From contig JASPKZ010007299.1 of the NCBI GenBank assembly GCA_030220185.1, positions 186,001-250,000 of the forward strand: a stretch of DNA of 64,000 nucleotides, read 5' to 3'. Positions 11,041 to 23,205 of the stretch are shown piece by piece. Both the position numbers and the translations under genes were made by a program. The DNA is from Diploptera punctata (Eukaryota > Arthropoda > Insecta > Blattodea > Blaberidae). The notes under the pieces were generated by a model. That model saw only the letters and a list, made by a program, of their open reading frames with translations, ran no database searches and had not been told where the DNA came from. Position 1 is the first letter of the stretch. Each line of letters starts with the position of its first letter.

Positions 11041-11510
11041 TGTTCAAAGTCTTAAATCTCCAGACGTTCGTCACCGATTTTCGTGAAAATTTGTAAATAC
11101 AGTTTTCAGATACGGTGAATGTTCAGCTGCTTTCTGATATTCTCTAAAACCATTAGGTGTGGGAGTTTACCTTAAACGAAAATTTAAAAATCGCTCTAGC
11201 GATCACAATTCTAGAAGTTACAAAACAAAACTCAGTACATAGTATAGATATAAAATGATGTAGATCTTTATAAAAAAATCAATAAAATCCGACCATTATA
11301 AGTGAGGGTTTATCTGAAATCCGAATTTAAAAATTTAATATCCGCATGTTTGGTCTTTTTCATTTTCAGACGCACGGGATATCTAAAAGAGAATAACGAT
11401 ATAAATGTATAATTACTTTTTCTTTATCCTTATTAAACCAAAAAATAAATAAAAACGCATTTAATGTATTTAGGCGTAGCAGCGCGCGCCGGGTATTAGC
11501 TAGTTATATA
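11041..11510 (+). repeat. R4 dispersed repeat
   Basis: Begins with CCGATTTTCGTGAAAATTTG-type sequence. It ends ATTTAGGCGTAGCAGCGCGCGCCGGGTATTAGCTAG. The terminal motif (ctacgcc / GCCGGGTAnnnGCTAG) recurs at 32535-33035 (+), 37128-37715 (-) and 42112-42910 (-), with a partial relative at 35990-36260. It resembles the non-coding 3' parts of insect RTE/Helitron-like repeats, and the class is unproven. Confidence 0.7.
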
Positions 11511-11733
11511 TAAAATAAAATAAATATTGAAGAAATTATTTTGTCCATAATTGTGATCCAGATGTAACGTTACCTCAGACAAAGCGGAACGAGACAAGTT
11601 ATCTATGTGAGTTTTTTCGAGCTTTTCCTCACCTGTTAGGAAAATGTCAGGAACCTTTAAGACCTAAATTATCTCGAACATCAGCAGTCATCATAATCTT
11701 CCACATCACGTTCGTCTTGTTTAGTATGAATAT

Positions 11734-12069
11734 AGTCCCGGGCTGTAGTCGTGTGGTTAAGGCAAGATGCCTTGGCGCAGAACTACGGGACTTGCGTTGG
11801 TTCGAGTCTCTAGGGGAAAAATGTTCTCATAAACGATTTTGCCAGTATGGGACCAGTGCTCACCCAGCAACATGAGGAATTTGGGTAGCTACAATAAGTA
11901 GATTCTCCAGGTAGACAAAACCAGATATAACGGTTGAGGGACCCGACAAGTTGACCACTGGCAGGATGAACGTCTACCTCTGTGATTAACACATTTAGAT
12001 GTGAAGCCATCAGCCGGCTGGTAGGCAAAGGGCCTTCTAGACCTGTAGTGCCGTGGAGTTTAGTTTTAC
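11734..12069 (+). mobile_element. SINE2 full-length copy with 9-bp TSD
   Basis: A tRNA-derived head (TGTGGTTAAGGCAAGATGCC as A box region, GGTTCGAGTCTC as B box). The body contains GCCAGTATGGGACCAGTGCTCACCCAGCA, and the end is AGCCGGCTGGTAGGCAAAGGGCC-TCTAG. TATGAATAT flanks it at 11725-11733 and 12070-12078. It is transcribable by RNA polymerase III in principle. Five other copies lie in the window. Confidence 0.88.
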
Positions 12070-12297
12070 TATGAATATGTGTGAATGATGCATCTGTCTC
12101 GGAGGTGCCGTGGTATTGAGCTGATCACTCGTCCATGGAAGCCCTACATCTGGTTGTGTGGTCAAAAAGCGTATGTAACCTTTGTGCTCCAGAGCTTAGA
12201 ATCCTCTTCCGGAAAGTCGAGATGGAGAGGGGCATGTAAAAATACGTAGAAAAGAGAGAGTTTAAACTATGGAAAAGGAATCATGAAAATAAAGATT

Positions 12298-12475
12298 ATT
12301 CTATAGTATATTGCGATACGAGTGTGGTAACGACTTGATACGGATCGAGGAAAAGTTTAAAAAACGAGGCGCTTGCGCCGAATTTTTTCTAATTTCCGAG
12401 ATTCCGTTATGTGTTAACCACATGAATATTTCATACTATTTTTTGCACCATGTGCATTTATTTTAGTAATTAAGG
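12298..12475 (+). repeat. R1-related 5' end fragment
   Basis: Starts TAGTATATTGCGATACGAG and contains AATTTCCGAGATTCCGTTAT and TTTTTTGCACCATG. It parallels the first ~150 bp of R1 but is more diverged. It abuts LINE-D at about 12480. Confidence 0.6.
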
Positions 12476-12486
12476 ATAGAGAAACT

Positions 12487-13845
12487 ATGGATTTCTTTAA
12501 GACGTTGGGAATAAAGACTATAATAATTGAAGCTATACAAAATTTATATAACAATTGCATGTCTAAAATTAAAATTGGCAGTAAATTGCCACATGGTTTT
12601 TCGATAAATAAAGGTCTTCGTCAAGGTTGGCTATTACCGACTCTGTTTAAAATATATGTACTTGAAATATTAAAGAATTGGAGGAGAAAATGTTCAACCA
12701 TGGGAATTCCTATTTCAAACAACAAAACTTTATACAACTTACATTTTGCAGATGATCAATTGTTAATTGCACAAGATTATGAAGATTTAGAATATATGGC
12801 TAGAAAATTAATAGAAGAATATGAAAAAGGGTATTAAATTTGAACATGAAAAAAACAAAATATTTATCAATTGGTGAACCAGAACAAAATTTAATTTTCG
12901 AGACTGGAGAATCAATAAAATCTTGTAGTGAGATCACATATTTAGGAATTAAAATAAATACAAATGGGAGTTATGAAGAGGAAATAAGAAATAGAAATAA
13001 TAAAGGAAAATTTGCAATTGCCTGCCTCAATGGAATATTGTGGGATAAAAATATAAGTAAAAAGTAAAGTGATCCCACAACAGGACTGGAGGCCCTTGGG
13101 GTAGGAGGAGGTTAAGGCTCCCACTTTTTTTCTAGACAATCGGCACTTTATGTCAGCCGGGTTGTCAGCCCTGCGTGACGGCCGCCTTTACCCCCAGAAC
13201 TAGCGTCTGGTACTCATTTCCGTTAGAGGCTGAGTCGACCCCATGGCCATAGTGCCGCCAGAGGGTTTGGGTCAGTTTAAAAATCCTGACCCCAACGGGA
13301 CTTGAACCCTCGACCCTCCGGCTTGTAGCTCAGTGCCTTAACCACTACGATACGGCGTAAGTAATAAAAATAAAATGAATATATACCATACAATTGGTAA
13401 TAAAAATAAAATGAATATATAACATACAATTGTTAAAAGCATCGTTACTTATGGAGCAGAACTTTGGCCATTAACAACAAAAACAAATAAGTACCTTTTG
13501 GCAACGGAAATGGATTTTATACGAAGGGCCGCAAGTATTTCAAGAAGAGAAAAAAATAGGGACTCAGTTATAAGGGAGAAAATAAAGATTGAAGACACTA
13601 TTTTAGATTCTATTAAAACTCAGCAATTAAGATGGTACGGACATGTCCAGCGAATGGAAGAGGATCGACTACCAAAATCTGTTTTGGAATGGAAACCTGA
13701 GGGAAGACGAGGCAGAGGAAGACCTAAAACCTCCTGGAGTCAGGGAATATGTTTATATATGAAGGAGAAACATCTACAACCAGGAGATTGGATGGACCGA
13801 CAAAACTGGCTATTAGGAATCGGACGATGTCAAAGATATTAATCA
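12487..13845 (+). mobile_element. LINE-D RT fragment, split by SINE3
   Basis: RTE-like reverse transcriptase from just before motif B to the C-terminus. The first part reads IEAIQNLYNNCMSKIKIG, KGLRQGWLLPTLFKIYV (motif B) and LHFADDQLLIAQD (motif C, FADD intact). After a frameshift near 12838 comes MKKTKYLSIG, then ITYLGIKIN. The SINE at 13061-13357 interrupts, and coding resumes MNIYHTIVKSIVTYGAELWPL. It ends with QQLRWYGHVQRMEEDRLPKSVLEWKPEGRRGRGRPKTSW and a stop at about 13840. A 36-bp tandem duplication (13362-13397 and 13398-13433) sits just after the SINE. It is 5' truncated and lacks motif A. Confidence 0.9.
13061..13357 (-). mobile_element. SINE3 inserted in LINE-D with 7-bp TSD
   Basis: Minus-strand head has GTAGTGGTTAAGGCACTGAGC (A box) and GGGTTCAAGTCCC (B box). 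The body contains CCTCTAACGGAAATGAGTACC and GGTAAAGGCGGCCGTCACGC, ending GTGGGATCACTTTAC. TAAGTAA flanks at 13054-13060 and 13358-13364. Other copies are at 29866-30062 (+) and 58591-58870 (-). Confidence 0.88.
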
Positions 13846-14007
13846 ACCGATGATCTATCTATCTAGATATTACTTAAATATGAATAAATATAATTGAAGA
13901 TAACGTTAGATTTCCGCAGGTGAATCGGCTATATGGAGAAATAATAAGTATTGTGGGTCATGTCTCCATCTTATATATTTCTTTTTATTATTATTTTTTT
14001 TTTGCAA

Positions 14008-14384
14008 ATGCCCCAGGTTGTCTTTCGGCATTCCTGGTTTCTCGCCTGGCATGGCGTACTTGTAACCCATTTCTGAGGTTGGTGCACCTGGAAGGCGAGG
14101 TTACGTTGCCCCGATGATATCATGGGTGATGATGATGATAGTGGTGCGCCAGGAGAGTCCCTAATTGTAAGCTTAATCTAAGATGAATATGAACGATGAT
14201 GATTGCGATGACCATATGATTTCGGGGACCGTTTGGGCCTTAAAGTTTTCCTGGCATTTGTCTTACAGGTTAGGAACAACCCCGATACAAACCACACCCA
14301 AAAAAACAGTCCCGACCGGGGATCGAACCCGGGCCCGCTGCATTACAAGGCAGCACGCTACCTCGAGACCACAGCGGTGTTAAA
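14008..14384 (-). mobile_element. SINE1 head with tail-2 (mosaic SINE)
   Basis: The tRNA-like head at 14384 downwards reads CACCGCTGTGGTCTCGAGG-AGCGTGCTGCC with B box GGGTTCGATCCCC, the same as SINE1 at 39712. The body then diverges to tail-2: CTCCTGGCGCACCA, GGTTACAAGTACGCCATGCC and AGACAACCTGGGGCAT. Tail-2 is also found at 44763-45085 with the same head, and at 62740-63055 with a different head. Confidence 0.82.
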
Positions 14385-14399
14385 ACTGTAAATCCAATT

Positions 14400-15380
14400 T
14401 TATTTGGGATTTATTTCTGATTATGGAGAAAGTTTTAGACGATGTGTGCAGTGATGGTGAAACAGAAGAGGCGTGGAAAGCTGATTATGATGAATTAATA
14501 CCGAAATTAACACAAACTACAGTATCACTATCAATATTTGAAAATAAATGTTTTTACTTACCGCACAAGTGTTTTTAGTCATTTTTAAAGTATTGAGATT
14601 TATTTTGTTTTCATAGCAATCAGGATTGTATGAGGGGAATGTCAAATTACGATAACAGTAAGTATAGGCTACAGTATTAGTTGCATAGTGCAAAAAAAAT
14701 AATAATAGCATCCCTTTAATTTTACATGTGATGCAGAGATGCGATTACTTAGTTAATTAATTTTTAAAATGATGCAATGTAGATGTAAATGATTTTAAAC
14801 TGGTTACATTTACAAATTAATCTTTTAATTTTTAAAAACTTTTTATTTACCAAATGACTAGATCTCATGAATTATGTTAAATCAATAACCACAAGCGCAC
14901 ACGTGCTATCGTCTGATAGATAGTGCTCAACTTGATGGCTGATGGGTTTTGTTATCACACTTACAATGAACACGTGATTGATGGAAGTCCGACGTCACGA
15001 TAACCAAAACTCTCAAGTCGCACATAATGTGATTGTATTAAGGTTCATTCTAACATGTTACATTATATGATATTGAACCTAAAGTTAAGAGATGATATGG
15101 TCGATATTTGTTATAACTATTATGTCAGATACTCTTTCTGATTTAACAACTCAACTATGCGTTTAGAAATCCACTGAATCAACTGTATCCACAAAATTTA
15201 TCGTTATCCTTCTTCTCAGTGATATTAAGAGTAATTTATGTGTAATACCAGAGATTTTAAATATGTATCGATAGTTTCTTTAGCTCTCTAAATCAAACAC
15301 ACTTTATGTTGTATAGTCATAGTGTATTCATTCTTATAAAGTACATATTACATTCTTATACATAAAATATTATTGTATAG
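14400..15380. other. AT-rich stretch, nothing recognised
   Basis: No repeats shared with the window and no domain-bearing frame. Confidence 0.45.
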
Positions 15381-15435
15381 AACAGGGATCACCAATTGGC
15401 GAACCGTGGTCCGAATCCGGACCCTGGGGCTTGGT
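15381..15435 (+). repeat. Possible hAT-type transposon terminus
   Basis: ACAGGGATCACCAATTGGCG-ACCGTGGTCCGAATCCGGACC resembles the CAG-GGTC-CCAA-TGGCGGCCCGCGG ends of many animal hAT-like elements (family knowledge). No partner terminus or transposase was found here, so this is tentative. Confidence 0.35.
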
Positions 15436-15759
15436 TTCATAGCCGATTAAATATCGAATTACTACACATTTTAAAAACCTGTTTTACATCGAATAAAACC
15501 AGTTTACTAAATTTCATGTTATGATAGTATTATTCTAGGCTCGGTTGACAGTACTGCTTATGGTCGAAGATTTGACTGAAGATGAACGGGATTCCGTTTG
15601 AAACTTGGTATCGTGAAAAACACGAAATTTTTGAGGTGTGATATTTAAATATTACTCTTAACATATGTTAAGTATATCATAAACGTATTAATAATTATTA
15701 GAATTAATAACTGTGTTCTACTGTGCTGTACCATTTTAGTATTTACCATCTGCTTTGTT

Positions 15760-17550
15760 TAATTTGTGCAATTCATACCCATAACTAATTCACTGGCACT
15801 ATCGAACAGGTAGATCCATGGCCGCGCAGACATAAGCCCTCCATACATCCCTATCTGAGCTGATGTTTTCCAATCAACCCCTGTATAATCTACTTCCCTC
15901 AAATCACAGTTAATGTTATTCTCCCACCTCATTCTTGGTCTACCAACTGGGCGTTTTCCCTCTGGTTGTCCTGCAAGAAGCTTCCATGCACGTCTTTCAT
16001 TCCCCATTCGTGCTACATGTCCTCCCAACGCAGTCTACGAGACTTAACTGTTATTATATATGGCCTCCTATAAAGACCATGTAGTTCACTGTTATGTATA
16101 GTCTTCTCCATTCACCTGTCTGCTCATCTCTCTTTGATCCAAAAATGTTCCTAAGAACTTTATTCTCAAATACTCGTAACTCCTTTCCTCCCTTAAAGTA
16201 AGAGTCCATGTTTCGCATCCATATAATATAACTGGTAGGTTAATAGTTTTATATATTTTCAATTTAATGTTTTTTGAAAGGAGTTGGGACGTCAAGAGCC
16301 TCTGTAATGCATAATAGCACGAATTTCTAGAATTGAGCCCATGTTTAATTTCTTTGTGCATCTCATTCCTATTTGTGATTATTGTTCCTAGGTATTTGAA
16401 TTCAACCATTTCCTCAAAATTTCCCTCATTTGTCATTAACTGTCCATTTCCATTATAAAATGAATTTCTATGTGTGACCATATACTTAGTTTTATTGATA
16501 TTTACTTCCAGACCCAATTTCTTAGTGTTACTCAATAGTGTGTGCGTATTGGCCTTTAGTATCTCTTCACTATTGCCCAATAGTACTACATTATCATAAG
16601 TAATGCCACGAGTGATTTCCAAATTATCGATAAATTCACGACTCACGAAGTGAGGAGTGAATTTATCTAGAGAATTTGGAAATCAAGAGTGGCATTTGTT
16701 AGGACTATTTAACGAATAAAATAAAGCTGTTTACTCACAAATCATTATTTAACTACAGTTATTTAAAATATTTTTATATTTAAAGTAAACGGTGATGTTT
16801 GAAAACTAATGAGAAACGATAGGTAGCCTACGCTTCTACTGCTTCTTTTGTTTATCACTGCAACCAGATCATACTATTTATTGCCAAAGGAACGCAATAT
16901 TGTAAGAATGCTCTCTAGTGGAGAAAAAATGAAACACATCAATCTATATATTAATTCATTTTTGATGTCGTATACATTTAAGAAAGTGCAAACAGTGGTT
17001 TCTTTTTTTGGTGGTATAATCAATTGCTACAAATGTTGACATGTAAGCACTATTATATACAATCTGGTAGCCGTATTTGTTATAGGCTCAGTCACTGCAA
17101 AATAACGGTCAGACCTGTTCAGAATATTAAAAAGGAGGAGCTTTGCTTAATATATGATAATCCTAACGTTGATAATTATTTCGTGAAACACGTCTCTGAT
17201 TGGTTGTAATACAGAAATCATTGAAACGTGATTGGTCATTGACTCCCATTTGGGGCATGAGTTAAATAGTCAGCATAAACTAACAGCTTATTAATACCTT
17301 TGAGTTGTAGGCCTTATTCATCCTCTAAATGTTTCATGGCATGATCTAGTACAAAATTTAATAGCAGAGGAGATAGTGCATCTCCTTGCTTCAACCCATT
17401 CTGGATTTCAAAAGTGTCCGAAAACTGTTTGCCTACACGCACCCTACACTTTGTGCCATTCAGACACATTCGTATAAGTCTAACTAACTTTTTAGGAATT
17501 CCGAACTCCAGCAGGATACTATATAACTTCTCCCTCTTAATTGAATAAAT
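15760..17550 (-). mobile_element. LINE-B copy split by an R3 repeat
   Basis: The two parts (17273-17550, then 15760-16596) are collinear with the LINE-B at 54129-55571. The upstream part encodes the IPKKLVRLIRMCLNGTKCRVRVGKQ and LKQGDALSPLLLNF region, the latter being motif B. After the R3 insertion it continues TYDNVVLLGNSEEI...HTLLSNTKKLGLEVNINKTKYMV, which is the tail of motif C and the thumb. Then come FKYLGTIITN, KLKIYKTINLPVILYGCETWTLTLREE and RPVGRPRMRWENNI. Frameshifts occur near 16160-16090 and 16030. YADD should read across the R3 insertion: its GIN--LMLTI part lies right of 17270. It is 5' truncated at about 17550, where LINE-C begins. Confidence 0.88.
16597..17269 (-). repeat. R3 dispersed repeat, copy 2, inserted in LINE-B
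   Basis: On the minus strand it runs CTATTTAACTCATGCCCCAAATGGG to GTGGCATTACTTA. LINE-B sequence flanks it on both sides and TCA (TGA on the minus strand) is present at both junctions (16594-16596, 17270-17272). This copy has an extra palindromic block (CTCACTTCGTGAG-type, 16637-16666) in the terminal hairpin. Confidence 0.85.
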
Positions 17551-17559
17551 TTAAAAAAA

Positions 17560-18180
17560 AACATTTTATATTGGATGTGTAGCAGAAACGGAAGATTTAA
17601 TATTAGAAGATCAAAAGGGGTATATTAGAGGATGTTATGAATTTGAGTATCTGGGAGTAAAAGTATAAAGAGAATAAACAAGAAAGTGATATTAAGAACA
17701 GAATAAATACAGGAAGAACAATAACAGCAATGATGAATGGAGTCTTATGGAACAGACATATAACCAGAAGAAATAAGTTACACATATATAATTCAATAGC
17801 GAGAAGTACTGTCACATATGGAGCTGAAGTTTGGAAATTCAACAAAAATCTATGTCGATGTAAATGGATTTCATAAGGAGAGCAGCAAGATACTCAAAAT
17901 TGGAAAAAAATAATAAATACTGTCATAAGAAAAAAAAATGAATATTAGGCATTCAATTGTAGATTATACAAGGTATAAGCAATTAAATTGGTATGGACAT
18001 GTGAGACGAATGCAAGAAGAAAGGTTACCCACCTGGAAGAAGAAGAAAAGGAGAAATAAGAACTGGAATGAGAACAAGTGGACTGGAGAGCATAGAGTGG
18101 ATGGATAGAGACGAGTGGACAAGGAAAATAAAACTTTAGGCTCAGAAAGATGTGTAAACATTAAAAATATGTATATAAAT
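17560..18180 (+). mobile_element. LINE-C 3' fragment
   Basis: A decayed RTE-like C-terminus: FEYLGVKV, NRINTGRTITAMMNGVLWNRHITRRNKLHIYNSIARSTVTYGAEVWK, then KQLNWYGHVRRMQEERLP and RMDRDEWTRKIKL. Frame breaks are frequent. The 3' end reads AAACTTTAGGCTCAGAAAGATGTG, shared with 60857-61083, and the tail is AT-rich. Another copy lies at 51445-51850 on the other strand. Confidence 0.85.
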
Positions 18181-18204
18181 AAAAAATTAGTGTTATCATC
18201 ATCA

Positions 18205-18482
<278 letters not shown>

Positions 18483-19595
18483 TATTACATTTGCTTTTTG
18501 TCGATTTAATCAGAGCATATGATAGTATTCCCCAGGAAATGTTATGGGAAACTTTAGACGATTCCAACATTACCAAAAAATTAGTAAAAGCTATAAAAGC
18601 ATTATACAAAGTATCTATTTCGAAAATAAAAGTTGGAAATCATATAACAAAGGGATTTACTATTACAAAAGGTTTAAGACAAGGTTGCAGTTTATCTCCA
18701 ACTCTATTTAAAATTTATCTCGGAAGAGTACTAAGAGACTGGAGGAAAAAAATGTCAAAAAATGGGCATACCTATCCAAAATACACATGTATATTCATTA
18801 AATTTTGCAGATGACCAGGTATTAATAGCACAGGACCACGATGACATAGAACATATGGCTAAAAAACTAAAAGAAGAATATGAAAAATGGGGACTTTATA
18901 TAAACATTGAGAAAACTAAATTTCTGTGTATAGGAGAAGAAATGGAAAATATAAATTTCAACAATGGAGGAGAAGAACTAAAACCTAGTATTGAATGCAC
19001 TTATTTAGGAACAAAATTAGACCATTCAGGCGATAACACAGTGGAAATTAAAAATAGAATCGCACAAACAACACAAGCGATAAATGCTTTAAACTCTGTT
19101 TGGTGGAGCAAAAATATTACAAAAAATAGAAAATTAGAAATATATCAAACCATAATTGAGAGCATTTTAACATATGGTGCTGAAGTCTGGCCAAATTCCT
19201 ACCAGGGAAATGAAAAGAATTTTAAGTACAGAAATGGATGTTTTAAGAAGATCAGCCGGAAAATCTAGAATGGATAGAATACGAAATAAAGAAATAAGGG
19301 AAATTATGGGTGTACAAGAGGAGCCGGACATCATAGACATCATAGAATAGAAAAGAAAATATTACAGTGGTATGGTCATGTCAAAATAATGTCAGAGCTA
19401 AGATTGCCTAAAATTGCTATGGAATGGATCCCAATAGAAGGGAGGAAGAGAGGAAGACCGAAGAAAACTTGAATAGAAGGGGTACAAACAGCTATGAATA
19501 TCAGAGGAATGGAGGAAGATCAATGGATGGATAGAGAGGAATGGCGTTTGGTTTCCGGAAGACGGCGGCAGCTGCCATGATACTGGATGATGATG
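18483..19595 (+). mobile_element. LINE-D RT fragment, longer copy
   Basis: Starts inside motif A: FVDLIRAYDSIPQEMLWETL (the catalytic Asp of the DL-RAYD motif is visible). It continues ITKGLRQGCSLSPTLFKIYL (motif B). A frameshift near 18765 follows, then SLNFADDQVLIAQD (motif C), INIEKTKFLCIGEE, CTYLGTKLD and KLEIYQTIIESILTYGAEVW. Another frameshift near 19210 leads to DVLRRSAGKSRMDRIRNKEIREIM. It ends in decayed C-terminal sequence and a GATGATGATGATGACG tail. It is the same family as 12487-13845. Confidence 0.9.
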
Positions 19596-19599
19596 ATGA

Positions 19600-19609
19600 C
19601 GAATATTAA

Positions 19610-19669
<60 letters not shown>

Positions 19670-19815
19670 CATTATTATTATTATTATTGTCATTATTATC
19701 ATTATCATTATTATTATCATTATCATTATTATTATTATCATTATTATTATTATTATTATCACTATTATTACCATTATCATTGTCATTATCATTATCATAT
19801 TTATTATTATTATTA

Positions 19816-19846
<31 letters not shown>

Positions 19847-19858
19847 CATTATCGTCAC
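19600..19858. repeat. (ATT/ATC)n compound microsatellite
   Basis: About 250 bp of ATT repeat interspersed with ATC. It runs from the LINE-D ATG-type tail into SINE1 tail-1. SINE1 copies at 39885-39920 and 57005-57045 carry a short ATC-rich stretch at the same position, so this array may be an expansion of that internal tract. Confidence 0.95.
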
Positions 19859-19980
19859 AGGTGTGAAAAGCAACGGGAAGCTACCACACCTACACAATTC
19901 CCTAGTAAAGCTGTAAGCATAGCATGAGAATGCTATGATTGCAGTGAAGGACCTGCCTTCGGGCAGAATTGCTATGGATG
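19859..19980 (+). mobile_element. SINE1 tail-1 fragment
   Basis: GGTGTGAAAAGCAACGGGAAGCTACC through AGCATAGCATGAGAATGCTATGATTGCAGTGAA to CTTCGGGCAGAATTGCTATGGATGG. It matches the last ~120 bp of SINE1 (39925-40050). The head is missing, replaced by microsatellite. Confidence 0.85.
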
Positions 19981-20595
<615 letters not shown>

Positions 20596-21200
20596 TCTGC
20601 CTATAATGTTAATCACGACCATGAGGATGATTCTTATAACAGTTACTAAATATATAAATTTCATATCTGAAAATTCAGTTTCTTGTTGCACGTCTGTTTG
20701 ATATGGAACCGACATATTGTACTTACTTCCAAAGGAATTCATATCGTCGAACTTATCCTCTCCAAATTGAGAACGAGATAAATACAATGTAACTTATAAA
20801 AATAGTCCATAACTTAAAGAATATGAATACAATTTATATTATTTTAGTACGTATTCAATGAATTACACCATAGAGTAAAAAATATGTAATTTCGGATGGA
20901 AGGGGAACGGATGATCATTTGAACGCAGCCATCATAAAATTAAAAATAGTTTCTTAAGATATCTCTAGCCAAATGTCTATATATAAATTAGAAGATTGTC
21001 GGCGCATGCGTTGAAATCCGAACACTAATTTTAGAAACTCGCACTAATTTGCAAGATGACCGTTGAAAGTCTTGGGGAGACGCCCACATAAAATGTAGGG
21101 TGGGGAATAGAGATGCTGAATGGAAAAATCAGAGATGATGAAAGCAGGACATTTCATAACGGTAATAAGGCAAGAAAAAACTCTATAAATAACTATCGGT
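20596..21200. other. Stretch with no recognised feature
   Basis: AT-rich, no shared repeats that I could identify, and no domain-bearing ORF. Confidence 0.4.
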
Positions 21201-21204
21201 ACGG

Positions 21205-21345
21205 AACGCTGCACCAGCTCAGGTGAAAGCAAGCCTGCCTCCTGACTAGCGGATGAGTATTTCATACCCGGCGAGGTTGGAAATTTTAATGAAAATATTT
21301 TATAATCTTGGACACGGAGGGGTGGTGTTGTACAATACATAATCA
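21205..21345 (+). repeat. Possible tRNA-headed SINE fragment
   Basis: CTGCACCAGCTCAGGTGAAAGCAAGCC...GACTAGCGGATGAGTATTTCATACCCGGCGAGGTTGGAAATTTTAAT. A diverged partner occurs at 36637-36720 (GCGCTAGTTCAGGTGATACATGCC...GGCGGTCCAGGTTGAAAATTTTAAT). The A-box-like TAGCTCAGGTG supports a tRNA origin. Confidence 0.5.
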
Positions 21346-21552
21346 TTAGTTTCCAAATCCCTCTGCGGTACACGTGATGAGAAAGTTTATATCTTCATAT
21401 GTCGGAAGGAGACGAAATCGGTCCTCTTGATGCTTTTCCAAAGGAATATTGACTTTTCTTCGACTGAAAGGAAATGCATACTTTTCATTTACATTGCGCA
21501 CGGCTCTGTTTGGCCGTACGTGCATATTCCTACCCCACGCGGCACAGTGGCC

Positions 21553-22220
21553 AGAAACGTACATTTAGCTGAAAAAACTACTTTCACTCATCCTCATCAA
21601 TTTATCTTTTTTTTTTTTCATTCTAATATAATTGTCATATGACTGTTCTTCACTTATCTGCAAAGGAGGCTAGAATTCTAAAGTTTATGAAGACAATATA
21701 AACATCGAAAGTTGCTGATAGTTAAGAACTCATCTGGTCCGCATCCCAGTGTGTTGTTAGCGTTGTGTGTTCAAGTTCAGTCAGCTTTTCTTCTTATTCT
21801 GTATAGAGAACTCGCCTCAAGGTTTGCACTTTTCATTGATATATCTAACGTTTTTCTGTATAACCAGTATTATGTTAAATACACGTGGAATCATACCTTC
21901 CAAATACTAAAAATTTACTAATCATCTAATTTTAATATTGAGCTACGGAAAAAAAACAGCTCTTAACGGTAGTACAAATTGTAGTTAGAAATAGAGTGAT
22001 TTGTGGACTTTAATTTCCGCACAATAACATGTGGACAAATTATTGATTTTTTTTTAATTACCGGTAGCTTTCTTATTATAGGAGGCGACCAGTAACTGAG
22101 GCTATCGTCACATGCAGAGAATTGTTTGATTTAATATAAGAAGAAAAGCGTTCGATAGAGGCAATAGCTGATAATTTACTAAATATGTTAGAGTCAGGGG
22201 GATTTTCGGAGAATTTTTTA

Positions 22221-22260
<40 letters not shown>

Positions 22261-22426
22261 ATAAGCGATTTTCTCAAACATAGGAAGTTGTGCGCGAGAA
22301 AAAAAAAGATAGATTTCTACTGAAATATTATTAAGGATTTAGAACAATGATAGTCGTTCGATAATCCTTTTCCATCTGCTTATGGAATTGGAAGACCCAA
22401 AATATCTTTCTAAGAGGCTGGAATCT
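21553..22426. repeat. Left arm of a diverged inverted duplication
   Basis: The ~870-bp arm is inverted relative to 23206-24103 at roughly 80% similarity by eye. Shared blocks include CACTTATCTGCAAAGGAGG, AGTTAAGAACTCATCTGGT, GGAATCATACCTTC-AA-AC and GTTGTGCGCGAGAAA. It contains the degraded counterpart of the exon-like ORF (22083-22230, broken by stops) and a TA repeat at 22225-22258 absent from the other arm. A LINE separates the arms. Confidence 0.88.
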
Positions 22427-23205
22427 TCTTCTTCTCTTCGACTTTCCCCCACTTATAGGTTTGCCGACTTCAGTTTCCATTTATCTCTGCCATTCCAATC
22501 TCCCTCTTCCTAATTCCTATCATCCATTATAGTTCTGACGTAGGTTTTCCATTTCCATCTTGGCCTGCTACGTTTATTTCTTCCAGGGGGTGACCACTGG
22601 TATATATTTTTTGGCCATTTTTCATTTTCCATTCTTTGTACATGGCCATACAATTTAAGCGTTTGATTTTCAATCCTCTTAACAGCAGATGTGGTGACAT
22701 TCATTTTTCTCCAAAGGAATTCATTTCTTATTTGATCCTGTCTTGTTTTTTGGAGGCTTCTTCTAAAATAACCAAATTCAACTCTTCTAATTTTATTCTT
22801 TTGTAATTTCGTCAAAGACCAAGTTTCACTTCCATATGACAAATTATTCTGTATTATGCTCTTATAAATTTTCATTTTAGTTTCCTTTTTAATAGTTTTG
22901 TTCCAAATTATGCCATGTAATGTCTTAGTTGCATTTTTTGCCATTGCAATTTTAGTCTGTACATCTCTCTCAAAGGTTGGCCCTACCTGAACTTGTAATT
23001 ATTGACCAAAGATATTTAAAAAATTCACATTTTTTTATTTTTCCTGTTTCGAGTATGAGGTCATCCACATCCTTTCCCAAACACATATATTCTGTTTTCT
23101 GTAAATTTATATTCAGTCCCCATTTTTTATATTCATCCATTAGTTTATTTATCATATATGGAATAAAAAGTAAAAAAAATGTTTACTTAAGCATACTATA
23201 ATTTT
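22427..23205 (-). mobile_element. RTE-like LINE C-terminal fragment between the inverted arms
   Basis: The upstream part (23155 down) reads MDEYKKWGLNINLQKTEYMCLG and KYLWSIITSSG (normally KYLG). After a frameshift near 22970 it continues TKTLHGIIWNKTIKKETKMKIYKSIIQNNLSYGSETWSL, then QDQIRNEFLWRKM and LKLYGHVQRMENEKWPKNIYQW. It ends near 22427 with a CTT-type tail on the plus strand. RT catalytic motifs are missing. It is LINE-D/C related. Confidence 0.88.
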